Source: Sphingobacteriaceae bacterium (lineage in GTDB: Bacteria; Bacteroidota; Bacteroidia; Sphingobacteriales; Sphingobacteriaceae). Taken from it: 64,000 bases of DNA. Made by a program: the position numbers and the translations under genes. Location: positions 62,001 through 126,000 of the forward strand of contig CANHGR010000006.1 of assembly GCA_947460875.1 (NCBI GenBank), given 5' to 3'. The notes under the pieces were generated by a model that made no database searches, was not told where the DNA came from, and was given only the letters and a program-made list of their open reading frames with translations. Shown one piece after another: positions 15,852-25,656 of this stretch (positions are counted from its first letter, which is position 1; each line of letters begins with the position of its first letter).

Positions 15852-18800
15852 ATGAAAAATGAGCAATTTTCTGCTTTAATCCGTTTGGCAAGAAGAACAG
15901 CTGTTTTATGCCTGTTTTTTGCCCTTGCTTCGGCCAGTGTGGCCCTAGCAGAACGGGAATCTAATTTTACTACTAAAGATTTGCTGAAAGTTATTGTCAG
16001 AGGCAGGGTAATAGACAATAATGGCGTGGCAATGCCCGGCGTTGGGGTAAGCCTAAAAGGGACTCAAATACGTGTTACAACCGATGCCAATGGCACTTAC
16101 AGTCTGGATGCACCAGCTGCAGGTGTTCTTGTATTTACTTTTGTGGGCTTCACGACTCAAGAGCTTTCGGCAGGCAACAACACAGTTTTAAACGTCACAC
16201 TAACGCCTGAGACGACAACGCTTGAAGAAGTTGTCGTGGTTGGATACGGTCAGCAAACCAAGGCTACTATGACGGGTGCGGTCAGCTCCGTAAAATCTGA
16301 AGCGTTGCTAAGAACTCCTTCCTCCACTACTTCAGGAGCGCTTGTTGGAAAAATTGCAGGTATTACTGCAAGAGCTGCCGACTCGAGACCAGGAAGCAGT
16401 ACATCTATTCAAATAAGAAATTACGGCACGCCTTTATTTATTATCGATGGCGTACCAATGACCCAAGCAGATTTCAACAACCTAGATCTTTCTTCAATTG
16501 AAGATATATCGGTATTGAAAGATGCTTCTGCTGCAATTTATGGGCTGCGCGCAGCTAACGGCGTAGTACTAGTTACAACAAAAAAAGGCAGTGTTACAGG
16601 TAAAAGCGTGATTAACGTAAGCAGCTACTATGGATCACAAAGTTTTTCGCGATATGTCATTCCTGCAAATGCGTATTTATATGTTACGGCATTAAACTAT
16701 GCAGAACAGAATAATTCAACGCAGAATAATATAACGCCGGCCTTACCGTACTCGCAAGCAGAACTTGAGAAATGGAAAGCCGGGACTGAAAAAGGGTATC
16801 AAAATACAAATTACTATGATTATATTATGTCTCAAAACGTTCCCCAATATTACTTAAATGCAAGTGCATCAGGTGGATACGAAAACGTCAACTATAATAT
16901 CTCCATTGGCCATGTTTACCAAAACGCAACTATCAAAGACAACTATTTTAAACGAACCAATTTACAGGCAAATTTAGATATCGGCCTAGCAAAGGGGTTT
17001 AAGGTCGGCACTCAAATTAGCGGCCGCCTTGAAACCCGCCATGAAGTTTCACCTGTAGGGTCAGGAGCAAGTACATATGACAATCCATTTCTTGCAATCT
17101 TATCCATGTGGCCAACTGAGAGGGCTTTTGCTAACGATAATCCGTTATATATTAATGCAGACGTCAATATCCCGACCAGAAATCCAGAATTGTATAAAGA
17201 AAGTGTGGTGGGATCTCAGGAACAAACTAATACTACATTTAACGGCAATTTTTACGCTCAATACCAATTTCCATTTGGTTTAACGGCAAAAGCTACATAT
17301 TCATATGGATTTAAACCGACTCGCTTTGAAAATCAGCGGAAAATCTTCAGCACTTACCGCTATGTAGCGGCTACAGACACCTATACTGAAGTTGTAACCG
17401 GCACCCCACCTCGTGTTAAGCGCAGGGATGAAACACAAAACTTTTTTTCTCAGTTGCAACTGAACTATAGCAAGAACCTCGGTTCACATTCAATAAAAGC
17501 TACAGCTGCCTACGAAAGCGAAAGATCAGAAACACAAAATTTACAAGTGAATTCCATTTCACCGAACAATTACAGCCCTCTAATTAGATACATTGATGTC
17601 AATGGCGTTACTGACACATACGGCACAAGTGAAAGAGCATCATTTATCGGAAGAGCAGATTATTCTTTTAAACAGAAATATCTGGTAACTCTGCTCGGTA
17701 GATATGATGGATCTTATTTATACGCGCCCGGCAAGCGCTGGGGATTATTTCCAGGTGTACAATTAGCCTGGCGTGTTTCAGAGGAGCCTTTCTTCAAAGA
17801 GAACCTTAGTTTCTTCAGCAATTTCAAGCTAAGAGCTTCTTACGGTCAAACCGGCATCGAATCAGGCGTTAACCAGTGGGACTATCTTGGCGGCGCCTCC
17901 TACGGCAGTGGAAGTTATATTTTTGATGGCACCCTCGCTACTGGTGTAGATCCGAGAGATCCTGCAGTGACAAACATAACTTGGGCAACCAACATCCAGA
18001 AAAATATTGGATTTGATTTCGGATTATTTAATAACAAGTTTGCTGGCCAATTTGACGTTTTTGCCCGTATTCAGAAAAATTTAACCGGGACAAATACGGC
18101 TGTAATCGTTCCGAGTGAAATCGGATATAGCCTACCCGAAGAAAATCTAAAGATTTCAAACGGAATTTTCGGTATCGAAGGGCAGTTCAGCTATACAAGC
18201 AAGATCAATAACGTTGATTACTCGATCGGACTAAATGCTACTCTTTCGAGAGATAAATCTTTAGACAGATATAGACAACGATGGTCTAATTCCTATGACC
18301 AGTGGCGTAATGGAACACAAGACAGGTGGTCGAATATCCTTTTCGGATTTGAAACAGAAGGGCAATTTACATCGCTAGAGCAAATTCGAGATTGGCCGGT
18401 AAACATAGATGGTTCGGGGAACAGAACTTTACTCCCCGGCGATATCATCTATAAAGATACAAATGGCGATAAAATTATCAATAACAATGATCAACTTCCA
18501 ATCGGATATGCAAGAGGAGCTAATCCTTACATGAGTTTCGGACTTAACACCGAAGTTGGATATAAAGGCTTTAAATTAACTTTGGATTTTGCCGGTGGTT
18601 CCATGCAATCTCTCGTACGAGAACTAGAATTGCGGGTTCCTTTTCAAGCGAATCACAGTGCTCCGCATTATATTTTCGATGATGTTTGGCATAGAGCCGA
18701 TGTATTTGATGACAATAGTCCATGGATTCCTGGAAAATATCCTCCAATACGGAAAAATCCAACAAGTCAATCAAGCTATAACAAGATAAGCAGCTTCTGG

Positions 18801-19034
18801 CTTACAAATGTTAAATATATACGCTTAAAATCTCTTGAACTTGGCTATGATATCCCACAGAAATTCATCCAAAAAGCTGGCGCCTCGCGACTAAGGGTAT
18901 ACGCAAATGGGTCAAATCTGTTCTCGATTGATAATATGAAAGAATACGAAGCAGATCCTGAGATTTCTATGGGAAGCGGATTAGTTTATCCAAATGTCAA
19001 GCTATACACCTTTGGCTTTAACCTAACATTTTAA
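15852..19034 (+). CDS. susC: SusC/RagA-family TonB-dependent outer-membrane transporter
   Basis: 1060 residues. The signal peptide (to about residue 33) is followed by a carboxypeptidase-like domain (about 48-120: VRGRVIDNNGVAMPGVGVSL). Next come a TonB box with the family signature EEVVVVGYG, a plug domain (TMTGAVSSVKSEALLRTP, IDGVPMTQADF, DASAAIYGLRAANGVVLVTTKKG) and a 22-strand barrel ending in a terminal aromatic-type strand (YTFGFNLTF). It imports glycan fragments bound by SusD. It opens the polysaccharide utilisation operon, with susD 10 nt downstream. Substrate is inferred from neighbours (GH39, GH3, acid-sugar enzymes) as xylose- or uronate-containing glycan. Confidence 0.96.
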   Translation: MKNEQFSALIRLARRTAVLCLFFALASASVALAERESNFTTKDLLKVIVRGRVIDNNGVAMPGVGVSLKGTQIRVTTDANGTYSLDAPAAGVLVFTFVGFTTQELSAGNNTVLNVTLTPETTTLEEVVVVGYGQQTKATMTGAVSSVKSEALLRTPSSTTSGALVGKIAGITARAADSRPGSSTSIQIRNYGTPLFIIDGVPMTQADFNNLDLSSIEDISVLKDASAAIYGLRAANGVVLVTTKKGSVTGKSVINVSSYYGSQSFSRYVIPANAYLYVTALNYAEQNNSTQNNITPALPYSQAELEKWKAGTEKGYQNTNYYDYIMSQNVPQYYLNASASGGYENVNYNISIGHVYQNATIKDNYFKRTNLQANLDIGLAKGFKVGTQISGRLETRHEVSPVGSGASTYDNPFLAILSMWPTERAFANDNPLYINADVNIPTRNPELYKESVVGSQEQTNTTFNGNFYAQYQFPFGLTAKATYSYGFKPTRFENQRKIFSTYRYVAATDTYTEVVTGTPPRVKRRDETQNFFSQLQLNYSKNLGSHSIKATAAYESERSETQNLQVNSISPNNYSPLIRYIDVNGVTDTYGTSERASFIGRADYSFKQKYLVTLLGRYDGSYLYAPGKRWGLFPGVQLAWRVSEEPFFKENLSFFSNFKLRASYGQTGIESGVNQWDYLGGASYGSGSYIFDGTLATGVDPRDPAVTNITWATNIQKNIGFDFGLFNNKFAGQFDVFARIQKNLTGTNTAVIVPSEIGYSLPEENLKISNGIFGIEGQFSYTSKINNVDYSIGLNATLSRDKSLDRYRQRWSNSYDQWRNGTQDRWSNILFGFETEGQFTSLEQIRDWPVNIDGSGNRTLLPGDIIYKDTNGDKIINNNDQLPIGYARGANPYMSFGLNTEVGYKGFKLTLDFAGGSMQSLVRELELRVPFQANHSAPHYIFDDVWHRADVFDDNSPWIPGKYPPIRKNPTSQSSYNKISSFWLTNVKYIRLKSLELGYDIPQKFIQKAGASRLRVYANGSNLFSIDNMKEYEADPEISMGSGLVYPNVKLYTFGFNLTF

Positions 19035-19044
19035 TTGACCTAAT

Positions 19045-20955
19045 ATGAAAACTATCATCAGATATATACTTCTCAGTACTCTATCGCTCTCAGTATTCTC
19101 CTGTAGCAAAGAAGCACTTGAAACTACGCCTCAATCTATCCTGTTTGACGATCAAACTTGGTCTGACCCTGTAATTGTAACGGGCGTATTAGCTAATTTT
19201 TACAATCGGCTTCCTGCACATACTAGCATCTCTTCTAACTATATGGAATATTCTGTGTTTGACGAGGCAATTTGGTCGGGCTTTAATAACCCGACGGAGG
19301 AGGCCCATAACAACGTTTTGAGCTACGCGACAGACAGATGGAGGCTTTGGGATTACGGGTTGATCAGGGACATCAACCTGGCGATTGACAAAGTGAATGA
19401 AGCGAACTCGGTAAAAATGACCACAAACGTAAAAAAACAATTCATTGCAGAATTGAGGTTTCTTCGCGCTCTGGATTATTTTGAAATGGTCAAAAGGATG
19501 GGTGGAGTACCCATCATCACGGAACAACTAATATATGACTTCAGCGGTGACGCAACGCCACTTCAGAGGCCTCGGAATACCGAAGCAGAAGTTTACACTT
19601 TTGTGGCGAATGAAGTTGATGCAATAAAAGAAGATTTGGGCTACCCAAACAGTAAAACCCATGCTAATAAATATGCTGCCTTAGCTTTGAAAAGCCGTGC
19701 GATGCTGTATGCCGGTTCTATTGCAAAATATGGAAGCACAACTCCAACAGTATCAACACCGGGTGGAGAAGTAGGAATTTCAGCGTCTTTGGCGAGCGGA
19801 TTTTATCAACGATCACTCGATGCTTCTAGAGAAATTTTAGTCAGCAATAAATATTCATTATACAATGTCAATCCTAATAAGGGCGAAAATTTCTACGAAG
19901 CGATTATGACTAAAAACAATAATCCTGAAGTGATCTGGGCTTACGATTTTAACAAAGCACAGGGCAAAAAACATAATTTCACGGTCGATAATATTGCCCG
20001 GTCTTTCGTAGAAAATGCTTCACAAGCTGGTTCAGGCATCACGCCTTCTGCACAATTAGTTGAAGCGTATGAATACGTAGGAGGAGTCACAAATCCATCT
20101 GACGGATCTTTGAGAGGAGTGGGCACCGGAAGTACCACTCTTACCGGTACTCAGCAAACTGCCCAATGGATATTTTATGACAAACCTGAAGATATCTTTG
20201 CGAATAAAGATGCTAGATTATATGGAACTGTGATTTATCCTGGGACCAGCTTTGCAGGACGGCCCGTTTCAATTCAAATGGGAGTTTACGTTTGGAATGC
20301 TAGTACAAACAAATACGATCGTGTAGAAGGTAACGTAGGATCTACCTACACTGATGGCGGAGTACTTACCGGAAAAGACGGACCTCACCGAAGCACAAAT
20401 TTTACCAGCAACAGTGGCTTCTATCTTAGAAAATACATTGATCCCGCACCGGGTGCGAGCTCGAGTGCCGTTGGAAGTGATACATGGTGGATCTACTTTA
20501 GGCTCGGTGAAATATTATTGAATGCAGGAGAAGCTGCATTTGAACTCAATGGAGCAACTTCCGAGGCGCTAGATTATTTTAATCAGGTAAGAGTTCGAGC
20601 AGGGTTTGCCGCCAATAGCATTAATGCAGGAAATTTAGACCGATTAAAAATCGAAAACGAACGTAGAATAGAACTTGCATTTGAAGATCACCGCGTTTGG
20701 GATCTGCGACGCTGGAGAAGAGCACATATCCTCTGGGATGGAAATACAACAAACAGGAATGCGATGATGTTGGGGGCATTTAGCTATCGAGTTGTCCGTC
20801 CGGGACATCCGATGCATGGCAAATATGTCTACGATGTTTCTGTTCCGGCAAGACTAAAAGCACCACGCTTTTACCAAGTACAGAATTATTATTCAACAAT
20901 TAACAACACGGTACTCAGTAATAATCCTAAAATAGTGAAAAACCCTTTCCAATAA
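19045..20955 (+). CDS. susD: SusD/RagB-family glycan-binding lipoprotein
   Basis: 636 residues. Lipoprotein signal with lipobox LSVFSC (cysteine at about 20). The N-terminal TPR-like helices include VKKQFIAELRFLRALDYFEMVKRMGGVPI, the hallmark SusD stretch. The C-terminal half carries LRLGEILLNAGEAAFELNG-like (WWIYFRLGEILL) and ENERRIELAFEDHRVWDLRRWRRA, also family signatures. It sits as a lid on the SusC barrel at the cell surface. Length is slightly above average for the family (about 500-600). Confidence 0.95.
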   Translation: MKTIIRYILLSTLSLSVFSCSKEALETTPQSILFDDQTWSDPVIVTGVLANFYNRLPAHTSISSNYMEYSVFDEAIWSGFNNPTEEAHNNVLSYATDRWRLWDYGLIRDINLAIDKVNEANSVKMTTNVKKQFIAELRFLRALDYFEMVKRMGGVPIITEQLIYDFSGDATPLQRPRNTEAEVYTFVANEVDAIKEDLGYPNSKTHANKYAALALKSRAMLYAGSIAKYGSTTPTVSTPGGEVGISASLASGFYQRSLDASREILVSNKYSLYNVNPNKGENFYEAIMTKNNNPEVIWAYDFNKAQGKKHNFTVDNIARSFVENASQAGSGITPSAQLVEAYEYVGGVTNPSDGSLRGVGTGSTTLTGTQQTAQWIFYDKPEDIFANKDARLYGTVIYPGTSFAGRPVSIQMGVYVWNASTNKYDRVEGNVGSTYTDGGVLTGKDGPHRSTNFTSNSGFYLRKYIDPAPGASSSAVGSDTWWIYFRLGEILLNAGEAAFELNGATSEALDYFNQVRVRAGFAANSINAGNLDRLKIENERRIELAFEDHRVWDLRRWRRAHILWDGNTTNRNAMMLGAFSYRVVRPGHPMHGKYVYDVSVPARLKAPRFYQVQNYYSTINNTVLSNNPKIVKNPFQ

Positions 20956-20965
20956 TTAGACCAAT

Positions 20966-21676
20966 ATGAAAATCAAATCAATAATATTCGTTGTAGCGAC
21001 TTTTATTATCTTCCTTGCTGGATGCGAAAAAGATAATTACAAAGCGCCGGATTCGTTTTTGACAGGAACGTTAAATTATCAGGGCACCCCTGTCCCTTTG
21101 AGGTCAAACGGGGTACAAATCGAACTATGGCAGCATGGCTTTCAACTGTTTACCAGTAAAATTCCTGTTTGGGTGGATCAAAACGGACAATATTCTACTC
21201 AAATCTTCGACGGAGATTACAAAATGACTCTAGTAAAAGGAAACGGGCCATGGGTTGACAAAACAGATAGTATTGATGTTAAAGTTAAGGGCAATACCGT
21301 CGTAGATTTTCCCGTCGAACCATTTATCCTGCTCAAGGACGTGGTGTATACAAAAAGCGGGTCAGCTCCAAGCCAAACTGTAACGGTTACATTCTCCATT
21401 CGGTATGTAAACACCAGTAAGGCACTTTCCACCACCAAATTATTTCTTAGCACGACAGCTATTCTAGACAATAACACAAACCTCGCAGCATTAGAAAAAA
21501 AAGTAGGAACTACCGCAGGACTAATCCCTCCCGGCGCTACTTCAGCAACTATCGGACCGTTAACAATTCCTGCTAGCCTGGCTACAAAGCCGTTTATTTA
21601 TGCAAGGGTTGGTGCTCAGGCGGTGGGCGTTACCGAGTATGTGTACTCAGATGCCGTTAAAATCACATTACCCTAG
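20966..21676 (+). CDS. DUF3823 surface lipoprotein of the SusCD locus
   Basis: 236 residues with lipoprotein signal (IIFLAGCEKD). The mature part is beta-sandwich-like: TLNYQGTPVPLRSNGVQIELWQ resembles a carboxypeptidase-like/DUF3823 N-domain, and a second immunoglobulin-like half follows. DUF3823 proteins commonly follow susD and are thought to bind glycan at the surface. It is 10 nt from susD and ends just before a very long hairpin, so it is probably the last gene of the highly expressed part of the operon. Confidence 0.8.
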   Translation: MKIKSIIFVVATFIIFLAGCEKDNYKAPDSFLTGTLNYQGTPVPLRSNGVQIELWQHGFQLFTSKIPVWVDQNGQYSTQIFDGDYKMTLVKGNGPWVDKTDSIDVKVKGNTVVDFPVEPFILLKDVVYTKSGSAPSQTVTVTFSIRYVNTSKALSTTKLFLSTTAILDNNTNLAALEKKVGTTAGLIPPGATSATIGPLTIPASLATKPFIYARVGAQAVGVTEYVYSDAVKITLP

Positions 21677-21694
21677 GAACTAATTTGAACGACC

Positions 21695-21736
21695 ATTTTC
21701 AGTACATAGACAAATCTTTGTCTATGTACTGAAAAT
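21695..21736 (+). terminator. 20-bp perfect hairpin separating susCD from catabolic genes
   Basis: Arms 21695-21714 and 21717-21736 are perfectly complementary with only TC between them. It lies 18 nt after the DUF3823 stop. There is no T-run, so it may serve as a 3' stabiliser, a processing site or a partial terminator that lowers downstream expression. Confidence 0.6.
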
Positions 21737-21810
21737 CAGAGAAATACTAATTTTAAATTTTGCTAAGTTTACCACGTAAAAAGAGTGTTATAAGGATTTA
21801 ACCCGTATAT

Positions 21811-23538
21811 ATGTCATTTCAAATTAAAAGTATATTCACCATTCTGTTTACCTTACAGGCAGTAGCATTTCATCAAAATGCCAGGTCGCAGTCTACTACA
21901 GCGGCAAACATTCAAGTAGACTTTAATAACGAAAAGGCTAAAATGAACCCCATCTGGGCTTGGTTTGGATACGATGAGCCAAACTATACCTATATGAAGG
22001 ATGGCAAGAAACTTTTGTCTGAACTCGCTGCATTAAGTCCGGTACCTGTCTATGTGCGCGCCCACAACCTACTAACCAGCGGCAATGGCGAAGCAGCATT
22101 CAAATGGGGATCTACAAATGCCTATACCGAAGACGCAAACGGTAAACCGGTTTATAACTGGAAAATAATGGATAGCATCATGGATACTTATATCCAACGT
22201 GGCATGAAGCCCCTTGCCGAATTCAGCTTTATGCCTGAAGCATTATCAACCAAACCACAACCTTACAGGCATACCTGGCAACCCGGTCAGCCTTATAGCA
22301 ATATCAATACGGGTTGGAGATTCCCACCAAAAGACTATAAAAAATGGGGCGACTTGTGTTTTGAGTGGGTAAGACATTCTGTTGAACGATATGGAGAAAA
22401 AGAAGTAGAAAGTTGGTATTGGGAGCTGTGGAATGAGCCGGATGCTGCTTACTGGGGCGGCACCGTTGAAGAATTCAATAAATTATATGATTATACTGTA
22501 GACGGTGCAACTCGGGCGCTTCCAAGCATCCGCATCGGGGGACCGCATGTAACGGGCGGTATTAGTCCGGCTGCCACCCGATTTCTTAAAACCTTCTTGG
22601 AGCATTGCATATCCGGCACGAACTACGTAACCGGAAAAACAGGAACACGCATAGACTTTATCGGATTTCATGCGAAAGGCTCTCCAAGTCTAGTCGGTAA
22701 TATGGTTCGAATGAACGCAGGATTGCAATTGCGGCAAATAGAAGGCGCTTTTAAAATTATTGCTTCGTATCCACAGATCAAAAACTTACCTATTGTTATC
22801 GGAGAATCAGACCCCGAAGGATGTGCGGCCTGTGGAATGACCACTAATCCCTCCAATGCCTATCGTAATGGCACCATGTATTCTAGCTATACGGCAGCAA
22901 CTTTTGCCCGAAAATATGAGCTAGCGCAAAAGCTTGGCGTTAATCTAATTGGTGCAGTTTCCTGGTCGTTTGAATTTGAAGACCAGCCTTGGTTTCACGG
23001 CTTCCGCGATTTAGCTACCAATGGAGTAGACAAGCCTGTCTTAAATGTCTTCCGAATGTATGGTAAAATGGGTGGAATGTTGGTGGAAGCAAAGTCAGAC
23101 AGAATGTATTCTCTCGATTCTGCTTTGGTGCCTACTGCTAATAATTCAAACCGTGGTAGTTTTCGCGGCGCAGCAACAGATATCGGCGCCTTAGCGTCTA
23201 AAGATAAAAAATCGTCGGCCGTAATGGTTTGGAACTACCATGACGATGACAAGCAAGGTCCAGCCGAAAATGTCTCGCTAACGCTTAACGGCATCTCTAA
23301 GAAAAAAGTAACGATGACTCAGTACAGAATAGACGGCGAACACAGTAATTCGTATGAGGTATGGAAAAAAATGGGTTCTCCTCAAAATCCAAGTCCTGAT
23401 CAAATTGATCAACTTGAAAAGGCGGGTAAGCTGCAGACCATTGGATCGCCGCAGGTAATGAAAATAACAAACAACACAACAACAGTGCAAATGACACTTC
23501 CAAGGCAAGCAGTGGCTCTGATAAAATTAGATTGGTAA
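21811..23538 (+). CDS. GH39-family glycoside hydrolase, copy 1
   Basis: 575 residues with signal peptide (to about residue 27). The TIM barrel contains the general acid/base in WYWELWNEPD (E about 209) and the nucleophile in IVIGESDPEG. Both match the GH39 pattern (beta-xylosidase/alpha-L-iduronidase clan GH-A). A conserved CAACGM pair of cysteines follows the nucleophile. The C-terminal part is a beta-sandwich (AVMVWNYHDDDKQGPAENVSL). It shares large identical blocks with the genes at 32570 and 34319. Copy 1 has D in place of N after the WNEP proline, unlike the other two. The sugar cleaved is not determinable from sequence. Confidence 0.88.
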   Translation: MSFQIKSIFTILFTLQAVAFHQNARSQSTTAANIQVDFNNEKAKMNPIWAWFGYDEPNYTYMKDGKKLLSELAALSPVPVYVRAHNLLTSGNGEAAFKWGSTNAYTEDANGKPVYNWKIMDSIMDTYIQRGMKPLAEFSFMPEALSTKPQPYRHTWQPGQPYSNINTGWRFPPKDYKKWGDLCFEWVRHSVERYGEKEVESWYWELWNEPDAAYWGGTVEEFNKLYDYTVDGATRALPSIRIGGPHVTGGISPAATRFLKTFLEHCISGTNYVTGKTGTRIDFIGFHAKGSPSLVGNMVRMNAGLQLRQIEGAFKIIASYPQIKNLPIVIGESDPEGCAACGMTTNPSNAYRNGTMYSSYTAATFARKYELAQKLGVNLIGAVSWSFEFEDQPWFHGFRDLATNGVDKPVLNVFRMYGKMGGMLVEAKSDRMYSLDSALVPTANNSNRGSFRGAATDIGALASKDKKSSAVMVWNYHDDDKQGPAENVSLTLNGISKKKVTMTQYRIDGEHSNSYEVWKKMGSPQNPSPDQIDQLEKAGKLQTIGSPQVMKITNNTTTVQMTLPRQAVALIKLDW

Positions 23539-23597
23539 AAGAGATAAAATAGTTGATAAAATATTATAATTGCGCTTTATCTCTTTAAATATAGAAT

Positions 23598-24773
23598 ATG
23601 AAAATCACAAATGTACGGACCAAGTTATATCAATGGAATGGTCCGGTTAAAACAGGCGATACAATTTTCGCAACGCCGGTAAGTTTATTACCGTTTCAAA
23701 CTGATTCACAAGCCGCTTATCGATTTTTTAGTTGGCTGGTTGTTGAAATAGAGACGGATGAGGGATATGTCGGAATCGGCAATGCGGGATTAAGTCCGGA
23801 TGTTACTAAACTTATAGTTGATGCTAAATTAAAAGGCCTCCTCATTGGAGAAAACCCTTTAAATACCGAGTATTTATACGAAAAAATGTACCGTTCGACA
23901 GTAGCGTTTGGACGGAAAGGTGCAGTAATTGCGGCAATAAGCGCGATTGACATCGCTTTATGGGACATTAAAGGACTTGCGGCTAAGCAACCCGTGTTCA
24001 TGCTCTTGGGTGGAAGGGTTAAAGAATATATCCCAACTTACTATAGTCGGCTATATACCCGAAATCTTGATAGCCTCGAAAAGGAAGCTGCACATTATAA
24101 ATCGGAAGGATTTACCGGAATGAAATTGCGCTGTGGATACCCTCTTACCGATGGCACTGCGGGCATGAAAAAGAATGTGGAAATGGTAAAAGTAGTTCGT
24201 GATACCGTAGGTGATGATGTGGATATCATGCTAGAAGCTTACATGGGTTTTAATTTCCCTTATGCAAAACAACTCCTAAAAGAACTTGAGCCATATAACC
24301 TCCGTTGGGTAGAAGAATTGTTGCTTCCTGATGAGATACATTTGTTTACAAAGCTTAAGGACTACACAGATATCCCACTTTCGGGTGGAGAACATGAATA
24401 CACCCGTTTTGGATTTCATGACCTGATCCAGTCGGGCTCTTTAGATATTTTCCAATTTGACACTAATCGTCAGGGTGGCTTTACAGAGGCACAGAAGATT
24501 TGTACCATGGCGCAATTGCATGGCGTAGAAGTGATCCCGCATGGCGGACAAATGCATAATCTGCATGTTGTAATGAGCTCCTTCGCATCGCCAATGGCTG
24601 AATACTTCCCGAAAACAGAAATTGAAGTGGGCAATGAAATGTTCTGGTATATATTTGATGGTGAAGCAATTGCAGTAGATGGAAAGCTTCAGCTTGATGA
24701 TAATAAGCCGGGAATGGGACTTACACTTAAAACTGATCCCGAAGAACTAAAGCATTTTAAAATAATCGAATAG
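23598..24773 (+). CDS. Enolase-superfamily sugar-acid dehydratase (L-rhamnonate dehydratase-like)
   Basis: 391 residues of mandelate racemase/enolase fold, closest in motifs to L-rhamnonate dehydratase: EPYNLRWVEE, LSGGEHEY, DIFQFDTNRQGG and VIPHGG. Metal ligands are likely E213, E239 and E265, with the catalytic Asp-His dyad D288/H315. The first ligand is Glu (MLEAYMG) where E. coli RhmD has Asp. The reaction would be aldonate to 2-keto-3-deoxyaldonate in the cytoplasm. It lies 59 bp after GH39 copy 1 and 22 bp before the SDR. The natural acid could be xylonate, arabinonate, rhamnonate or another; the locus suggests a pentonate. Confidence 0.85.
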   Translation: MKITNVRTKLYQWNGPVKTGDTIFATPVSLLPFQTDSQAAYRFFSWLVVEIETDEGYVGIGNAGLSPDVTKLIVDAKLKGLLIGENPLNTEYLYEKMYRSTVAFGRKGAVIAAISAIDIALWDIKGLAAKQPVFMLLGGRVKEYIPTYYSRLYTRNLDSLEKEAAHYKSEGFTGMKLRCGYPLTDGTAGMKKNVEMVKVVRDTVGDDVDIMLEAYMGFNFPYAKQLLKELEPYNLRWVEELLLPDEIHLFTKLKDYTDIPLSGGEHEYTRFGFHDLIQSGSLDIFQFDTNRQGGFTEAQKICTMAQLHGVEVIPHGGQMHNLHVVMSSFASPMAEYFPKTEIEVGNEMFWYIFDGEAIAVDGKLQLDDNKPGMGLTLKTDPEELKHFKIIE

Positions 24774-24795
24774 ATAACATTACAGACGGGAAATT

Positions 24796-25572
24796 GTGGA
24801 ACATAGCATTTTAGATCAATTTAAATTAAACGGTAAAACGGCTCTCATAGTAGGCGGTAACCGTGGATTAGGACTGGCAATGGCAAAAGCATTAGCCGAA
24901 GCCGGAGCGAGCATTTCTATCGCTGCGCGCGATGAAAAAACAAATAAAGAATCACAAGAAATTATAAAATCGAATTACGGTGTAGATTGCATCAGCTTTC
25001 AATGTGATGTTTGTTCTGAAGAGGATATCAAGAATGCAGTAGCTGGCACTCACTCTCATTTTGGCAGGATTGACATTCTGATCAATTCGGCCGGCATCAA
25101 TATTAGAGGTAAAATTGAAGATTTATCTGTCGATGACTTTAATAAGGTACAACAAGTCAATGTAACAGGAACCTGGATCGCGAGTAGAGAAGTTGCCCCG
25201 ATAATGAGGAAAAACGGCTATGGCCGGATTATCAACATCGGTTCAATGCTTTCTGTAACAGCAATTGCTGAAAGGACACCCTACGCATCCAGCAAAGGTG
25301 CGGTATTAAATTTAACTCGTGCTCTTGCAATGGAATTTGCTAAAGATGGCATTAATGTGAATGCCATGTTACCTGGGCCCTTTGCAACAGACTTAAACCT
25401 ACCACTGTTGAACGATCCTGAAAAATACCAGGCTTTTATTTCAAAAATACCCCTAGGTCGCTGGGCAGAGCCGCATGAAATAGGCGGTTTAGCATTGTAT
25501 CTTTCTAGTCCGGCTTCTGGATTTGTTACAGGAGCAGGTTTTTCGATAGATGGCGGTTGGGTGACTGTTTAG
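24796..25572 (+). CDS. SDR-family sugar/sugar-acid dehydrogenase
   Basis: 258 residues. The Rossmann NAD(P)-binding motif is GGNRGLGLA near residue 20, followed by NSAG at about 94. The active site is S/Y/K (IGSMLSVTA, then YASSK). The C-terminus FSIDGGWVTV is classical. It resembles gluconate 5-dehydrogenase and 2-keto-3-deoxy-rhamnonate 4-dehydrogenase enzymes. The start is GTG at 24796. In this operon it could oxidise the free aldose (as Caulobacter XylB does) or the 2-keto-3-deoxy acid (diketo route). The sequence does not decide between these. Confidence 0.88.
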   Translation: MEHSILDQFKLNGKTALIVGGNRGLGLAMAKALAEAGASISIAARDEKTNKESQEIIKSNYGVDCISFQCDVCSEEDIKNAVAGTHSHFGRIDILINSAGINIRGKIEDLSVDDFNKVQQVNVTGTWIASREVAPIMRKNGYGRIINIGSMLSVTAIAERTPYASSKGAVLNLTRALAMEFAKDGINVNAMLPGPFATDLNLPLLNDPEKYQAFISKIPLGRWAEPHEIGGLALYLSSPASGFVTGAGFSIDGGWVTV

Positions 25573-25573
25573 A

Positions 25574-25599
25574 ACGTGATTCGTAGTACGTGATTCGTA
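25574..25599 (+). repeat. Short tandem repeat in the intergenic spacer
   Basis: ACGTGATTCGTA occurs twice, 14 nt apart, within the 84-bp gap between the SDR and FAH genes. Related CGTAxTACG words recur in the hairpin at 36073, so these may be pieces of an interspersed palindromic element. Confidence 0.4.
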
Positions 25600-25656
25600 A
25601 TACGACAAGCGTAAAACGAGCTTTTAATAGTTAGATAAAATTATAACAAACAAAAT

